Shown here: positions 9,012 through 17,529 of the stretch, in pieces
How positions within the stretch are numbered: the first letter of the stretch is position 1
Layout of the letters: the number at the start of each line of letters is the position of its first letter
The notes under the pieces: generated by a model
Told to the model about the DNA's origin: nothing
The model's database searches: none
Seen by the model: only the letters and a program-made list of their open reading frames with translations
Position numbers and translations under genes: made by a program
From: an uncultured Lactobacillus sp.
Lineage (GTDB): Bacteria > Bacillota > Bacilli > Lactobacillales > Lactobacillaceae
Assembly (NCBI GenBank): GCA_947565635.1
Contig: CANOGU010000002.1
Coordinates: forward strand, 96,792-160,791
Length of the DNA stretch: 64,000 nt
Reading direction: 5' to 3'

Positions 9012-10120
9012 TATATTAACGCTCTTCTAATCCCTAAACCAATTCCTTCTGGAGTATAAGCCTTAACGACAACGTCAGCGGGCGTTGTAATAAAACCTAC
9101 GCCCCCAAATAAAATATCGCTTTTTTCTTTTGGTGAAAAAGTTTGGCCCTTCAAAGGTCCTAAATTATCTTCTTTTCTTGGCGGAAGAAGCAAATCATCT
9201 TTATGTTTTTCATAAAAAGTATCTGCATTCTCCGTTTTCGTTCTATGAACATAAAGATCTCGAGCCACATAAATAGTAAAACCAGCTGAAGGTCCATCAA
9301 CATAATCAAAGCGTCCTAAACCAGCTAAGAAAATTGTTTGTCCTGGTAAAAGCTGATAAGTTGCGGGCTTTAATGGCTTTTTTGGTTCAACCACTTCAAG
9401 CTCTTTTCCACTTAAATGACTAGCTAATTGGTTAGCATTCAAAATTCCGGGTGTATCAATCAAATAGTGACCATTAGAAAGTGGAATCTTAATTTCATCT
9501 AAAGTTGTCCCAGGAAACTTAGAAGTAGTAATTACATCTTTTAAATCACTGTTCATATTAATGATGGCATTAATTAAAGTTGATTTACCTACATTGGTCG
9601 TCCCAACAAAATAAATATCTTTCTTTTCACCCTTCTTAGCCAAAAAAGTCATTAAGTCTTCCAAGTTTTTCTTCTTAGCAGCTGAAACTAAAAAGATCTT
9701 TTCTGGCTTCAAACCGTTTCGATTAGCTTCTTGGCGCATCCAGTCTTTGATTTTTGATTCTTTTGAATTTTTAGGAAATAAATCTACTTTATTTCCTACC
9801 AAAATATATTCATTTCCACCAATAAAACGTTTAATTGATGAAATTAATGAGTTACTAAAATCAAATAGGTCAACTACATTAACCACCAAAGCCTTTTTTT
9901 GACTAATTGAATTAAGCAAAGCTAGAAAGTCATCATTATTCTCTTCTACTGGCATAATTTCATTATAATGCCTTAACCTAAAACAACGTTGACAATATAC
10001 TTCATTATCATCACTTTCTAAGGCTTTCTTTAAGGCAGAAGATGGCAAATAACCCGACTTTTTAGGATCTTGATCTTGCAATACACTTCCACAACCAATA
10101 CAACGTAATTCTTCACTCAT
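9011..10120 (-). CDS. yqeH: Ribosome biogenesis GTPase YqeH
   Basis: 369 residues. An N-terminal zinc finger (CIGCG ... CQRCFRLRHYNE) precedes a circularly permuted GTPase: G4 (VGNKVDLFP) and G5-like LVSAAKKK come before G1 (VGTTNVGKSTLI), G2/G3 (FPGTTLDE, LIDTPG). A C-terminal RNA-binding region follows. The family acts in 30S subunit assembly. It overlaps yqeG by four bases and nadD by one base in the same operon. Confidence 0.96.
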   Translation of the reverse strand: MSEELRCIGCGSVLQDQDPKKSGYLPSSALKKALESDDNEVYCQRCFRLRHYNEIMPVEENNDDFLALLNSISQKKALVVNVVDLFDFSNSLISSIKRFIGGNEYILVGNKVDLFPKNSKESKIKDWMRQEANRNGLKPEKIFLVSAAKKKNLEDLMTFLAKKGEKKDIYFVGTTNVGKSTLINAIINMNSDLKDVITTSKFPGTTLDEIKIPLSNGHYLIDTPGILNANQLASHLSGKELEVVEPKKPLKPATYQLLPGQTIFLAGLGRFDYVDGPSAGFTIYVARDLYVHRTKTENADTFYEKHKDDLLLPPRKEDNLGPLKGQTFSPKEKSDILFGGVGFITTPADVVVKAYTPEGIGLGIRRALI

Positions 10121-10635
10121 TCTAATTTCTCCTTAAAAACTACTGGCTTTTTTAAATTCAAAAAGAAAAAAATAAATTTTTCAAAGAAACGATTAATTCT
10201 TGTATTCCATTTATCAGTTTCAACTAATGGTTTAACTAGTACCGTAGCTACTCCAGCCAAATTTCCAGCTTGGATATCTGTAATCAACTGGTCTCCTACC
10301 ATTAAAACCTGATCTTTTTTTAAATTTAATTCTTTCAATTCCTTATTGATACCAATGGGAAGAGGCTTTCTAGCCTTTGCAATAAAAGAAATATGATATG
10401 GATTCAAAACTTTTCCAATACGTTCAGAATTATTATTCGAGATAACAACTAACTGAATCCCATATTTAGCTAAACGCTGATTAAGTTGATCCATTTCAAC
10501 TGCAGTATCAGACTTATTCCAAGCTAATAACGTATTGTCTAAATCACTAAAAACGGCCTTAATTCCCATCTTTTTCAACTGCTTTGGATCTAAATTATAG
10601 ATAGTATCTATTGTATAACGAGGTCTAAACAACAT
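10117..10635 (-). CDS. yqeG: YqeG-family HAD phosphatase
   Basis: 172 residues of HAD subfamily IIIA. Motif I is VFSDLDNTLLAW, motif II VVISNNN, motif III lysine in KARKP, and motif IV VGDQLITDIQAGN. Family members may act on phosphatidylglycerophosphate or other phosphate esters; the substrate is not proven by sequence. It is the first cistron of the yqeG-to-DUF177 operon and is divergent from the adenosine deaminase gene with a shared 160-bp promoter region. Confidence 0.92.
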   Translation of the reverse strand: MLFRPRYTIDTIYNLDPKQLKKMGIKAVFSDLDNTLLAWNKSDTAVEMDQLNQRLAKYGIQLVVISNNNSERIGKVLNPYHISFIAKARKPLPIGINKELKELNLKKDQVLMVGDQLITDIQAGNLAGVATVLVKPLVETDKWNTRINRFFEKFIFFFLNLKKPVVFKEKLE

Positions 10636-10797
10636 TAAAAAATCTCCACTTTTTTCTCATATCTATAGTATCAGAAATCTTTAATCTTTAGAAACATTTG
10701 ATGATTGAAAAATTAAATTTTACTTTTCTTTGATACAAAAGATGGTAGAATAAGAACAATTTAAAATTTTCCACCGTATTACATAAGGAGTTACAAA

Positions 10798-11799
10798 ATG
10801 AAAAATTTTATTGATCTCCATCTACACCTAGATGGTTCTTTACCATATACTACTGTCAGAAAATTAATGAATATACATAATTTTCAAAATTTGTCTGATT
10901 CTCAATTAAAAGAAAAGCTATCTGTTTCTGAAAATTGTGCTAATTTACAAGAATATTTAACAAAATTTGACTTTCCCCTGTTATTTTTACAAACAAAATT
11001 TGATTTAGAATTAGCAATTTTTGATCTTCTAAAAGAATTACGCACTCAAGGGTTGGTTTATACAGAAATTCGTTTTGCACCACAATTTCATACTCAAAAA
11101 GGTCTTACACAAGAAGATGCAGTTAAAGCAGTTATCTCAGGACTAGAAAAATTTTACAAATGGCAAGAACAACAAAATGATAATCATTATTCACTACATG
11201 CAAATTTAATTCTTTGTCTTATGCGCCTGCCTAAGCGTGAATACGAAAACAATTTAACTGTACAGCTTGCTGCTAAATATGCTAATCGACATGTTGCAGG
11301 AATAGATCTCGCTGGTCCAGAAGGACCCATTCCAAATAAAAAATTTCGCCCTTTTTTTGAAAATGCAAAAGAATTACATATTCCCTTTACTATTCACGCA
11401 GGTGAAGCTGCCGGTCCAGAATCTATGAGAGAAGCCATGGATCTAGGAACAAAGAGAATTGGACATGGAATTCGTTGTCTAGAAAATAATCAACTCGTCC
11501 AAGACTTAGTTAAACAAAAAATCACCTTAGAATGTTGTGCTACTTCTAATCTTAATACTAAAATTTTTAAAAATATTGATTCTTATCCAATAAAGACACT
11601 TCTTTCAAAGGAAATAAAAGCAACCTTAAATTGCGATAACATGACCGTTTCTAACACAAATCTGCCTAAAGAATTTAAATTACTTGAATCTAAAGCCAAT
11701 CTTACACAAAATGAAGAACATCAATTGCTATTAAATTCTATTAACGCTGCTTTCACTTCAGATCAAGAAAAGAGGCGGCTATTCCATATCTTTAATTAA
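10798..11799 (+). CDS. add: Adenosine deaminase
   Basis: 333 residues. Metal ligands are visible in DLHLHLDGSLP (HxH) and in FTIHAGEAAGP. The catalytic region RIGHGIRC and the CDNMTVSNT segment, equivalent to the family's TDN-VSNT, are present. It converts adenosine to inosine in purine salvage. AAGGAG lies nine bases before the ATG. It is a monocistronic gene ended by a strong terminator shared with the converging rplT operon. Confidence 0.95.
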   Translation: MKNFIDLHLHLDGSLPYTTVRKLMNIHNFQNLSDSQLKEKLSVSENCANLQEYLTKFDFPLLFLQTKFDLELAIFDLLKELRTQGLVYTEIRFAPQFHTQKGLTQEDAVKAVISGLEKFYKWQEQQNDNHYSLHANLILCLMRLPKREYENNLTVQLAAKYANRHVAGIDLAGPEGPIPNKKFRPFFENAKELHIPFTIHAGEAAGPESMREAMDLGTKRIGHGIRCLENNQLVQDLVKQKITLECCATSNLNTKIFKNIDSYPIKTLLSKEIKATLNCDNMTVSNTNLPKEFKLLESKANLTQNEEHQLLLNSINAAFTSDQEKRRLFHIFN

Positions 11800-11808
11800 A
11801 ATTGAGAA

Positions 11809-11838
11809 AAAAATGCTCCGCCAAAGCGGAGCATTTTT
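11809..11838. terminator. Bidirectional terminator between add and rplT
   Basis: Perfect stem AAATGCTCCG / CGGAGCATTT with loop CCAAAG, flanked by A- and T-runs that serve both converging transcripts. Confidence 0.92.
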
Positions 11839-11845
11839 AATATTC

Positions 11846-12202
11846 TTAGTTCAAAGCTTTCTTAGCAGCATCTGCTAAATCAGCAAAAGCCTTTTCGTCG
11901 TTGTAAGCAATGTCAGCTAACATCTTACGGTTCATGTCAATACCAGCTACTTTCAAGCCGTGCATTAACTTAGAGTATGAAAGACCGTTTTGTCTTGCAG
12001 CAGCGTTGATACGAGCGATCCATAATTTTCTGAATTCACTCTTACGCTTCTTACGGTCACGGAATGCATATTTACGTGATACAAATACTTGAGTACTTGC
12101 TGCTTTAAATTGTAAGTGTTTTGAGCCACGGTAACCCTTGGCTAACTTCATGATCTTCTTACGACGAGCGCGTGTTACGGTTCCACCTTTAGTTCTTGGC
12201 AT
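11846..12202 (-). CDS. rplT: 50S ribosomal protein L20
   Basis: 118 residues, full length. It shows the signature [17 protein letters not shown] and [10 protein letters not shown]-like [19 protein letters not shown]20 assembles early on 23S rRNA, and in Firmicutes it represses its own operon by binding the leader. It is last in infC-rpmI-rplT; the RBS GAGGAGG precedes the start. Confidence 0.98.
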   Translation of the reverse strand: MPRTKGGTVTRARRKKIMKLAKGYRGSKHLQFKAASTQVFVSRKYAFRDRKKRKSEFRKLWIARINAAARQNGLSYSKLMHGLKVAGIDMNRKMLADIAYNDEKAFADLADAAKKALN

Positions 12203-12234
12203 CTAAAATTCCTCCTCAAAAAGTCTTCTAATAA

Positions 12235-12435
12235 TTAACGCATTTGGGAAAGCATCTGTTTGATGCGCTTTAAGTCACTTGCTGAAACCATAGCAGCTTT
12301 TCTCAAATGACGACGTTGTTTCTTAGTCTTACCGTGGAAACGGTGTCCAGTGTAAGCATGGTGACGCTTTAAACCACCATTAGCAGTTCTCTTGAAACGC
12401 TTTGCTGAAGCGCGGTGTGTTTTTTGCTTTGGCAT
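12235..12435 (-). CDS. rpmI: 50S ribosomal protein L35
   Basis: 66 residues with the family core [16 protein letters not shown] and [23 protein letters not shown]. It is placed between infC and rplT, the universal order, with GGAGGA upstream of the ATG. Confidence 0.98.
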   Translation of the reverse strand: MPKQKTHRASAKRFKRTANGGLKRHHAYTGHRFHGKTKKQRRHLRKAAMVSASDLKRIKQMLSQMR

Positions 12436-12453
12436 ATCTATTCCTCCAATTAA

Positions 12454-12984
12454 CTACTTTTTCTTTTTGTCTTTCTCACTTAATGGAGCAAGTATTAAGA
12501 ACATTGAACGACCTTCCATCTTAGGCTTAGTAACTACATTAGATAAGTCACTAGCTTCTTCGGCCATCTTTTCTAAGACCTGTTTACCTAACTCCTTGTG
12601 AGTAATTGCTCGACCTCTAAAGCGAATAGAAACTCTAACTTTAGCGCCTTTGGTCAAGAATTTACGAACATGCTTTAACTTAGTGTCAAAGTCATTACCT
12701 TCGATTGTTGGACTTAAACGGATTTCTTTAACAGCCATAACCTTTTGATTCTTACGGTTTTCTTTGGCTTTCTTTTGTTGTTCAAAACGGAATTTACCGT
12801 AGTCCATAATTCTAGCAACAGGTGGCTTAGCATTAGGAGAAAGCAAAACCAAATCAAGGTCAGCGTCAGCTGCTTTACGTAAAGCTTCATTCTTGGATAC
12901 AACACCAACTTGTTGGCCATCAACGCCAATTAAACGAACTTCACGAGCACGAATATCTTCGTTTAAGATCATATTTCTTGGTAT
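12454..12984 (-). CDS. infC: Translation initiation factor IF-3, probable ATA start
   Basis: About 176 residues. The N-domain has [18 protein letters not shown] and the C-domain has [21 protein letters not shown] and [12 protein letters not shown]-3 checks the start codon and keeps 30S subunits free. The only strong ribosome binding site (GGAGGTG, 12992-12998) lies seven bases from an in-frame ATA at 12982-12984 but nineteen bases from the first ATG (12970-12972). A TGA ends the frame just upstream of ATA. infC commonly uses a rare AUU-type start so that IF-3 can repress its own synthesis; ATA here would fit. Conservative annotation would start at 12972. Confidence 0.9.
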   Translation of the reverse strand: MPRNMILNEDIRAREVRLIGVDGQQVGVVSKNEALRKAADADLDLVLLSPNAKPPVARIMDYGKFRFEQQKKAKENRKNQKVMAVKEIRLSPTIEGNDFDTKLKHVRKFLTKGAKVRVSIRFRGRAITHKELGKQVLEKMAEEASDLSNVVTKPKMEGRSMFLILAPLSEKDKKKK

Positions 12985-12998
12985 GAGTATTCACCTCC

Positions 12999-13130
12999 AC
13001 GTTAATTTCGAGGACAAGAAAAAAGCGGGCAAAGTTAACGCCCGCTTTTAATCAACAGATATTATCGATCAGCCCAGAGGTAATATTAACTTAGGCGAGA
13101 AGCGGGAGCTTCTTCTTGTTCTCAACTTCT
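12999..13130 (-). promoter_or_regulatory. L20-type leader/attenuator of infC-rpmI-rplT
   Basis: The 5' leader between the promoter and infC contains a hairpin near 13099-13122 and a strong intrinsic terminator at 13019-13049 (GCGGGC / GCCCGC stem followed by a T-run on the minus strand). Position and layout match the Firmicutes L20 leader, where L20 binding favours termination. The assignment rests on context and the terminator; I could not compare it with the covariance model. Confidence 0.8.
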
Positions 13131-13132
13131 AA

Positions 13133-13160
13133 ATTATACCATCTAATTAATTTACGTCAA
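13133..13160 (-). promoter_or_regulatory. Sigma-A promoter of the infC operon
   Basis: On the minus strand, TTGACG (13155-13160), a 16-base spacer ending in TGG, then TATAAT (13133-13138). This is one of the closest matches to consensus in the window, and it sits directly ahead of the L20 leader. Confidence 0.85.
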
Positions 13161-13190
13161 GAACCAATTAAATGCAACTGTTTATTTTAA

Positions 13191-13961
13191 CTAGTAGAAA
13201 GAAAGCGATCCTTGCTTCTTCACGATTTTATTAACTTTTTCAAAGACAAATAGTCCAATCAACAACCAAATTATAGAATTAAAGACTGAAAAAGATAAAT
13301 AATATTTAAAATTATAAGCTGATCCACTAATAATTAATCTCATCCAGCTAACCATTGGTACAAGTGGCAAAAAATTTGCCATGTTCTTTACTAAAAGATC
13401 TGCTTTCTCAAATTGTGTTAGTAAAATTCCTAAATACAAATATTGACAAATTGCTAAAAAACTTCCTATTCGTTTAAATCTTAAAACTAAGCTAATTATC
13501 AGATACCCCAAGCCGAAAAGAGTAACTAAAGAAAAAATAGTTGGCCAAATAACCATAATTGTAAAGTTTATCCATTGTCCTGTAAAAAGCATAAGCGCTA
13601 AACAAACAATGATAGACTGTCCAAATGAAATAGTAATATTTACCATACTTCTATTAAAAAATAATCTTTCGCTTGAAATTGGCATCAAATATAACTGTTG
13701 TAAAATTCCACTTTTTGCATTATTCATAGTGTTACTACCTAACATTGATACTGTGCTCTGAATTGTTGTCCACAATGTAAAGCCAATAATTAAAGCAGAA
13801 AGTGATCGTCCGATAATACCTTTACTAATTGAATTACTACCCCAAAAGATCCCCATAAACATTAAAATAGTTAAAGCTAAGTCTGATATAGAGCTAAACA
13901 AATATCGCCGATATATAATTAATTCACGCTGAAACTCTGCTTTTAATGCTACCATCTTCAT
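13191..13961 (-). CDS. ABC transporter permease (ABC-2 type)
   Basis: 256 residues with six predicted membrane spans, starting MVALKAEFQRELIIYRRYLF. The ABC-2 pattern is visible: a cytoplasmic first helix, paired spans, and NNAKSGILQQLYLMP (residues about 78-92), a typical coupling region. Its start overlaps the ATPase gene by 38 bp. The substrate is unknown; linkage to LytTR-DUF3021 suggests export of a peptide or envelope-active compound, or resistance to one (inference). Confidence 0.85.
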   Translation of the reverse strand: MKMVALKAEFQRELIIYRRYLFSSISDLALTILMFMGIFWGSNSISKGIIGRSLSALIIGFTLWTTIQSTVSMLGSNTMNNAKSGILQQLYLMPISSERLFFNRSMVNITISFGQSIIVCLALMLFTGQWINFTIMVIWPTIFSLVTLFGLGYLIISLVLRFKRIGSFLAICQYLYLGILLTQFEKADLLVKNMANFLPLVPMVSWMRLIISGSAYNFKYYLSFSVFNSIIWLLIGLFVFEKVNKIVKKQGSLSFY

Positions 13962-14877
13962 TTTTTCCTTTCATGTAAAAATCAACCACTTCTTTTAAAC
14001 CTTTATTTTTAGTTTTAAGGTCAATTAATTTAAATTGAGTTAAAAATCCCAATAAATGTGATAAGTCTTTTCGATTAGATAAAATCAACTGATAAGTAGT
14101 ATTATTAATCGAAATAATCTTAGCAATACTTTCTAAAAGTGCTTGTTGCTCATTAGACAAAACTCGCGAGAATTGAACCGTGATAAATTTTTCTTGATTG
14201 AATTTATCTAAACAATCTGCTTTACTGCCACTATAAATTAACTGTCCTTTTTTTATTAATAGGATCTGATCTGCAATTCTTTGTGCAAATGCCAATTCAT
14301 GCGTAGTTAATAAAATTGCAACTCCTTCAGAAGCTAATGTCTTTAATATTTGTTCCACAGTTTCTACTGCCTCAATATCTAAACCAAGAGTCGGTTCATC
14401 TAAAATTAAAAATTCAGGTCTAGAAATCAACGCACAGCAAATAGCAATAATTTGCTGCATCCCTCGACTTAATTCAAAAATAACCGTATCCTTTTTAGAC
14501 AACAGACCAAATTTCTCTAATAGTTCTAAACCATTTTTTCGTGCCACTTTTTTATTCAACCCACGTTGAGCTCCCCAATATATAAAATTTTCCATTGGCG
14601 TCAAGGCATAAAACATATTGCGCGTACTCTCTAAAACTACTCCGGTTTGTTTTAATAAAGGTGTAAAATCGTTTTTTAACAATTTATTTTCAAAATATAT
14701 TTTCCCTTCATCAGGAAGCAACAAATTCAGAATTATTTTCAAACTTGTCGTTTTTCCTGCCCCATTAAATCCTAAAAAAGTAGTGATTTTCCCTGCTGGA
14801 ATGTTAAAGGATAAATCTTCAATTGCTTTTGTTCCATTTTGAAAGCTTTTGCTTAAATTTCTTACTTTAAGTAACAT
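13924..14877 (-). CDS. ABC transporter ATP-binding protein
   Basis: 317 residues. Walker A is GFNGAGKTTSLK, the signature LSRGMQQ replaces LSGGQ (as in many ABC-2 exporters), Walker B is FLILDEPTLGLD and the H-loop is LLTTHE. A C-terminal extension of about 100 residues is typical of drug or peptide exporters. It pairs with the permease at 13191-13961, and the LytTR and DUF3021 genes lie upstream in the same operon. Confidence 0.9.
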   Translation of the reverse strand: MLLKVRNLSKSFQNGTKAIEDLSFNIPAGKITTFLGFNGAGKTTSLKIILNLLLPDEGKIYFENKLLKNDFTPLLKQTGVVLESTRNMFYALTPMENFIYWGAQRGLNKKVARKNGLELLEKFGLLSKKDTVIFELSRGMQQIIAICCALISRPEFLILDEPTLGLDIEAVETVEQILKTLASEGVAILLTTHELAFAQRIADQILLIKKGQLIYSGSKADCLDKFNQEKFITVQFSRVLSNEQQALLESIAKIISINNTTYQLILSNRKDLSHLLGFLTQFKLIDLKTKNKGLKEVVDFYMKGKNEDGSIKSRVSA

Positions 14878-14888
14878 TTTAAGTCCTC

Positions 14889-15314
14889 TTAAATTTCTTT
14901 CAGTTTCTTATTAATTTGCCTAATCTCGTGCCATAAATGATAAAAATAAATTCCATATGCTAGAGCATACATAATAATAAAATCAATAATCGCTTCTAAT
15001 AATGCTGACCCAGAATAGTTAAACTTATTTAAAAACAGACAAAAGCTTAACCATGCACCAAGACAAATAAAAAAGTTAATAAAGATTTGTTTTTTTAAAG
15101 ACCAATTATCATGGTCAAAAACCAAACTAGCAAAATAGAAGAAAATTCCAATCAAAAACGCAGCTACTAGCCAAAAAAGAAAATATTTTACTGAAATAGT
15201 TGTTTCTAATCTATTCTTAGAAAACTGACTTTGTAAAACATCAAATCCAAGCCAGGTCATCCCAATCCCTATTCCTATTAATCCACTATTAATTAAACGT
15301 ACAATATGTTTCAT
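14889..15314 (-). CDS. DUF3021 family four-span membrane protein
   Basis: 141 residues with four hydrophobic segments (about 9-27, 43-65, 78-97, 105-126). DUF3021 genes are nearly always found next to a LytTR regulator and are thought to restrain or sense for it. Here it overlaps the LytTR gene by four bases (ATGA), strong evidence of a functional pair. The biochemical role is not established. Confidence 0.85.
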   Translation of the reverse strand: MKHIVRLINSGLIGIGIGMTWLGFDVLQSQFSKNRLETTISVKYFLFWLVAAFLIGIFFYFASLVFDHDNWSLKKQIFINFFICLGAWLSFCLFLNKFNYSGSALLEAIIDFIIMYALAYGIYFYHLWHEIRQINKKLKEI

Positions 15315-15745
15315 AATCCTAGTCTCTCCTTTAATTTTTTTATTTTCCGACGGGCAATCTGTACACGTAAACCATTTTTCATCAAGACATCAATATTACC
15401 ATTACTAATAATTTCTAAATGATCAATAAAACGATAATTTAGAATTGCACTTCGGGATGCCTCAATAAAATCAGTCGATAAGTTAATTCTTGCCTGATAA
15501 AGTCTGCCTTTAAAAAGATATGTTTTATCCTGCGTATAAATTATTGTCTTTTCATTTTCTACTTGAATTAAATATATTTTTGAAAATTCAATTGCATATG
15601 CTGTTTCTTTTCGATATCCCCATAAAACTTGAGAATCAGATTGCAATTCTTGAGTGATTTTTCTTATCTTGCCCGTCATCTTCTTTAGCCAAAATTCAGC
15701 TTTTTCTTTCTGTAAATCTTTATCGATATTAAACTTTATTTCCAT
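15311..15745 (-). CDS. LytTR-domain DNA-binding regulator
   Basis: 144 residues starting MEIKFNIDKDLQKEKAEFWL. The N-terminal 50 residues have no receiver domain; the LytTR domain spans roughly residues 45-140, with KIYLIQVENEKTIIYTQDKTYLFKGRL, FIEASRSAILNYRFIDHL and GLRVQIARRKIKKLKERLG. The start at 15745 is chosen because AAGGAG stands at correct spacing; a longer frame upstream runs into the promoter. It probably activates its own operon through the direct repeats at 15808-15838. Confidence 0.9.
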   Translation of the reverse strand: MEIKFNIDKDLQKEKAEFWLKKMTGKIRKITQELQSDSQVLWGYRKETAYAIEFSKIYLIQVENEKTIIYTQDKTYLFKGRLYQARINLSTDFIEASRSAILNYRFIDHLEIISNGNIDVLMKNGLRVQIARRKIKKLKERLGL

Positions 15746-15770
15746 GTCCTCACTCCTTATATTGCTTATA

Positions 15771-15776
15771 AGTATA
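15771..15776 (-). promoter_or_regulatory. Probable -10 element of the LytTR operon
   Basis: TATACT on the minus strand, 25-30 bp ahead of the LytTR gene. There is no good -35 hexamer at 16-18 bp, as expected for a promoter that depends on an activator bound upstream. Confidence 0.5.
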
Positions 15777-15807
15777 CTCATTGCAATTTCTAAAACTAGT
15801 AATTTTC

Positions 15808-15838
15808 GGTAAATGGTTAGAAATTTAAGGTGAATGGT
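15808..15838 (-). promoter_or_regulatory. Putative LytTR operator (two direct repeats, 21-bp period)
   Basis: On the minus strand, ACCATTCACC (15829-15838) and ACCATTTACC (15808-15817) are direct repeats whose starts lie exactly 21 bp apart. Paired 9-10 bp direct repeats with about two-turn spacing are the known binding architecture of LytTR proteins. They lie upstream of the -10 element for the LytTR-DUF3021-ABC operon. Confidence 0.65.
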
Positions 15839-15934
15839 CATATCTCAAACAAATTTGAAATTTGTAGTCTATTTTCATAAGATTAACCATGTTAAAGAAA
15901 GATCAACTTAGCCAAATATTTAGGACTGATTCAA

Positions 15935-16330
15935 ATGCCAAAAAAAGAAGTATTAAGTGAAATTCAAGTTACTCTAGACGTTATTGGAGGCAAATGGAAG
16001 CCTTTAATTCTACATTACTTACAAGAAAACGGTACAAAACACTATAGTGAAATTTTGCGTTATTTAGAAGATGCACCAAAGAAGACTTTAACAGCACAAT
16101 TACGAGAATTAGAAGCTGATAAAATTATAAAACGTACGGTAATTCCTACAGTTCCAGTTCAAATAGAATATAGTATTACCGATTATAGTAACCAATACTA
16201 GACGTTATGTGCGCATGGGGATACGTAAATCAAGCTAACTATAATGTTAAACATCCAACTTGCCCAATAGATGAGCAAACAAAGCAAGTAAAGGAAGAAA
16301 AGTTGACTAACCTAACTGCCTTTTTAAATG
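15935..16330 (+). pseudogene. HxlR-family regulator, frameshifted
   Basis: Codons from 15935 give an HxlR core (TLDVIGGKWKPLILHYLQE, KTLTAQLRELEADKIIKR) but reach TAG at 16199-16201. The expected continuation (ILDVMCAWGYVN) appears in another frame from about 16195, consistent with loss of one C in AACCAATAC. The second frame has no stop before the next gene, so the original 3' end is uncertain. The N-terminus lacks the cysteine found before the core in many family sensors. It stood next to an oxidoreductase it probably regulated, which is also broken. Confidence 0.85.
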
Positions 16331-16383
16331 CTTGTATGATTTTTATGAAATCAAATACAAGTATTGAGAAAGGCTATTTTTTT

Positions 16384-17337
16384 ATGAAACAAACAAATTT
16401 AGGAATTACTTCTTTAAAAATTTCAGCGATGGGATTAGGTATTATGCGGATGAATGCTAAAACTCCGCAAGAAGCTGCTAAAGCTTTAGAAGTAGCCTTC
16501 GATAACGGCATCAATTTTATTGATTCGGCTGATATTTATGGTCAAGGCGAATCTGAAAAGATTTTCGGTCAAGCCTTAAAATTAAGCAAAATAAAACGTG
16601 AAGATTTATTTATTCAATCTAAAGTAGGAATAATTGTTGATCCTGATAAAAGTGAAGGTTCACGAGTTTTTGGTGGTCGATATGAATTTACTAAAGATCA
16701 TATTCTCGAGGCAGTTGACAATATTCTAGCAAGAATGGATATTGACTACTTAGACTCATTAGTTCTTCATCGTCCTGATGCCTTAATGGATCTTGAAGGA
16801 GTAAAAGAAGCTTTTGACATTTTATAAGCTGAAGGAAAAGTTAGATTTTTCGGTGTTTCTAACTTCAACTCACAACAATTCGAAACGTTGCAAGAAGTCG
16901 TTAGTCAACCATTAATGTTTAATCAACTTCAATTTGGACTTATGCATACCGGAATGATTGACTCAGACTTTAATACTAATGTTTCAGGAACAATTCCTGC
17001 AAATCACGGCTTTGGTTTATTAGATTTCTTACGTAGAAAACATATTACCTTGCAAGCTTGGTCACCATTTCAATATGGAAATTTTGAAGGTAGTTTCATC
17101 AACAACCCTGACTTTCCAGTTTTAAACAAAGAATTAGCTAAACTAGCAAATAAATACAATGTTGGCAAAAATGCAATTGCTGCTGCTTGGATTTTACGTT
17201 GGCCTGGCCAAGCACAAGTAATCATTGGTGCAATGACTCCTGCTCACATCGTTGATTCTGCCAAAGGAGCTGACGTGAAATTAAGCAGACAGGAGTGGTA
17301 TGACTTATACATTGCTGCCGGACATGATTTACCTTAA
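16384..17337 (+). pseudogene. Aldo/keto reductase interrupted by one in-frame stop
   Basis: The frame from 16384 (AGAAAGG upstream) encodes an aldo/keto reductase of 317 residues if TAA at 16825-16827 (codon 148) is read through. Before the stop are GLGIMRM, DSADIYGQGESEKIFGQAL (Asp and Tyr of the catalytic tetrad), QSKVGI (Lys) and LVLHRPD (His). After it the same frame continues AEGKVRFFGVSNFNSQQFE and ends in NADPH-binding AQVIIGAMTP. There is no frameshift, so a single base change inactivated it. It could have reduced small aldehydes or ketones. Confidence 0.92.
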
Positions 17338-17355
17338 GGGGAGAAAGAATTTAAA

Positions 17356-17466
17356 ATGAATAAACATCCAGAATATTTATTAAATCAAATTATAGGCTCT
17401 ATCTATCGACGCAATCATCTATTACCTGACCAAATTCTTAATGATATTATTAAAATCATCAAGTAA
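17356..17466 (+). CDS. Small ORF of 36 codons, unknown
   Basis: The ATG at 17356 follows GGGGAGAAAG by seven bases and lies 18 bp after the aldo/keto reductase stop. The peptide (MNKHPEYLLNQIIGSIYRRN...) is largely helical and amphipathic and has no recognisable domain. The good RBS and the terminator directly after it argue for a real gene, but it may equally be the remnant of a longer one. Confidence 0.5.
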   Translation: MNKHPEYLLNQIIGSIYRRNHLLPDQILNDIIKIIK

Positions 17467-17470
17467 TTAA

Positions 17471-17508
17471 AAAAGCGAGAAGACCTTATTATTAGTCTTC
17501 TCGCTTTT
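17471..17508. terminator. Bidirectional terminator before thrS end
   Basis: Stem AAAAGCGAGAAGAC / GTCTTCTCGCTTTT with a ten-base loop, between converging genes. Confidence 0.9.
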
Positions 17509-17529
17509 TATATTAAAATACTATTTTAA

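Noticed and set aside
16207-16827. An apparent fusion of an HxlR C-terminus with the aldo/keto reductase
   Set aside because: The join arises from the HxlR frameshift and the chance absence of a stop. The reductase has its own RBS and ATG at 16384.
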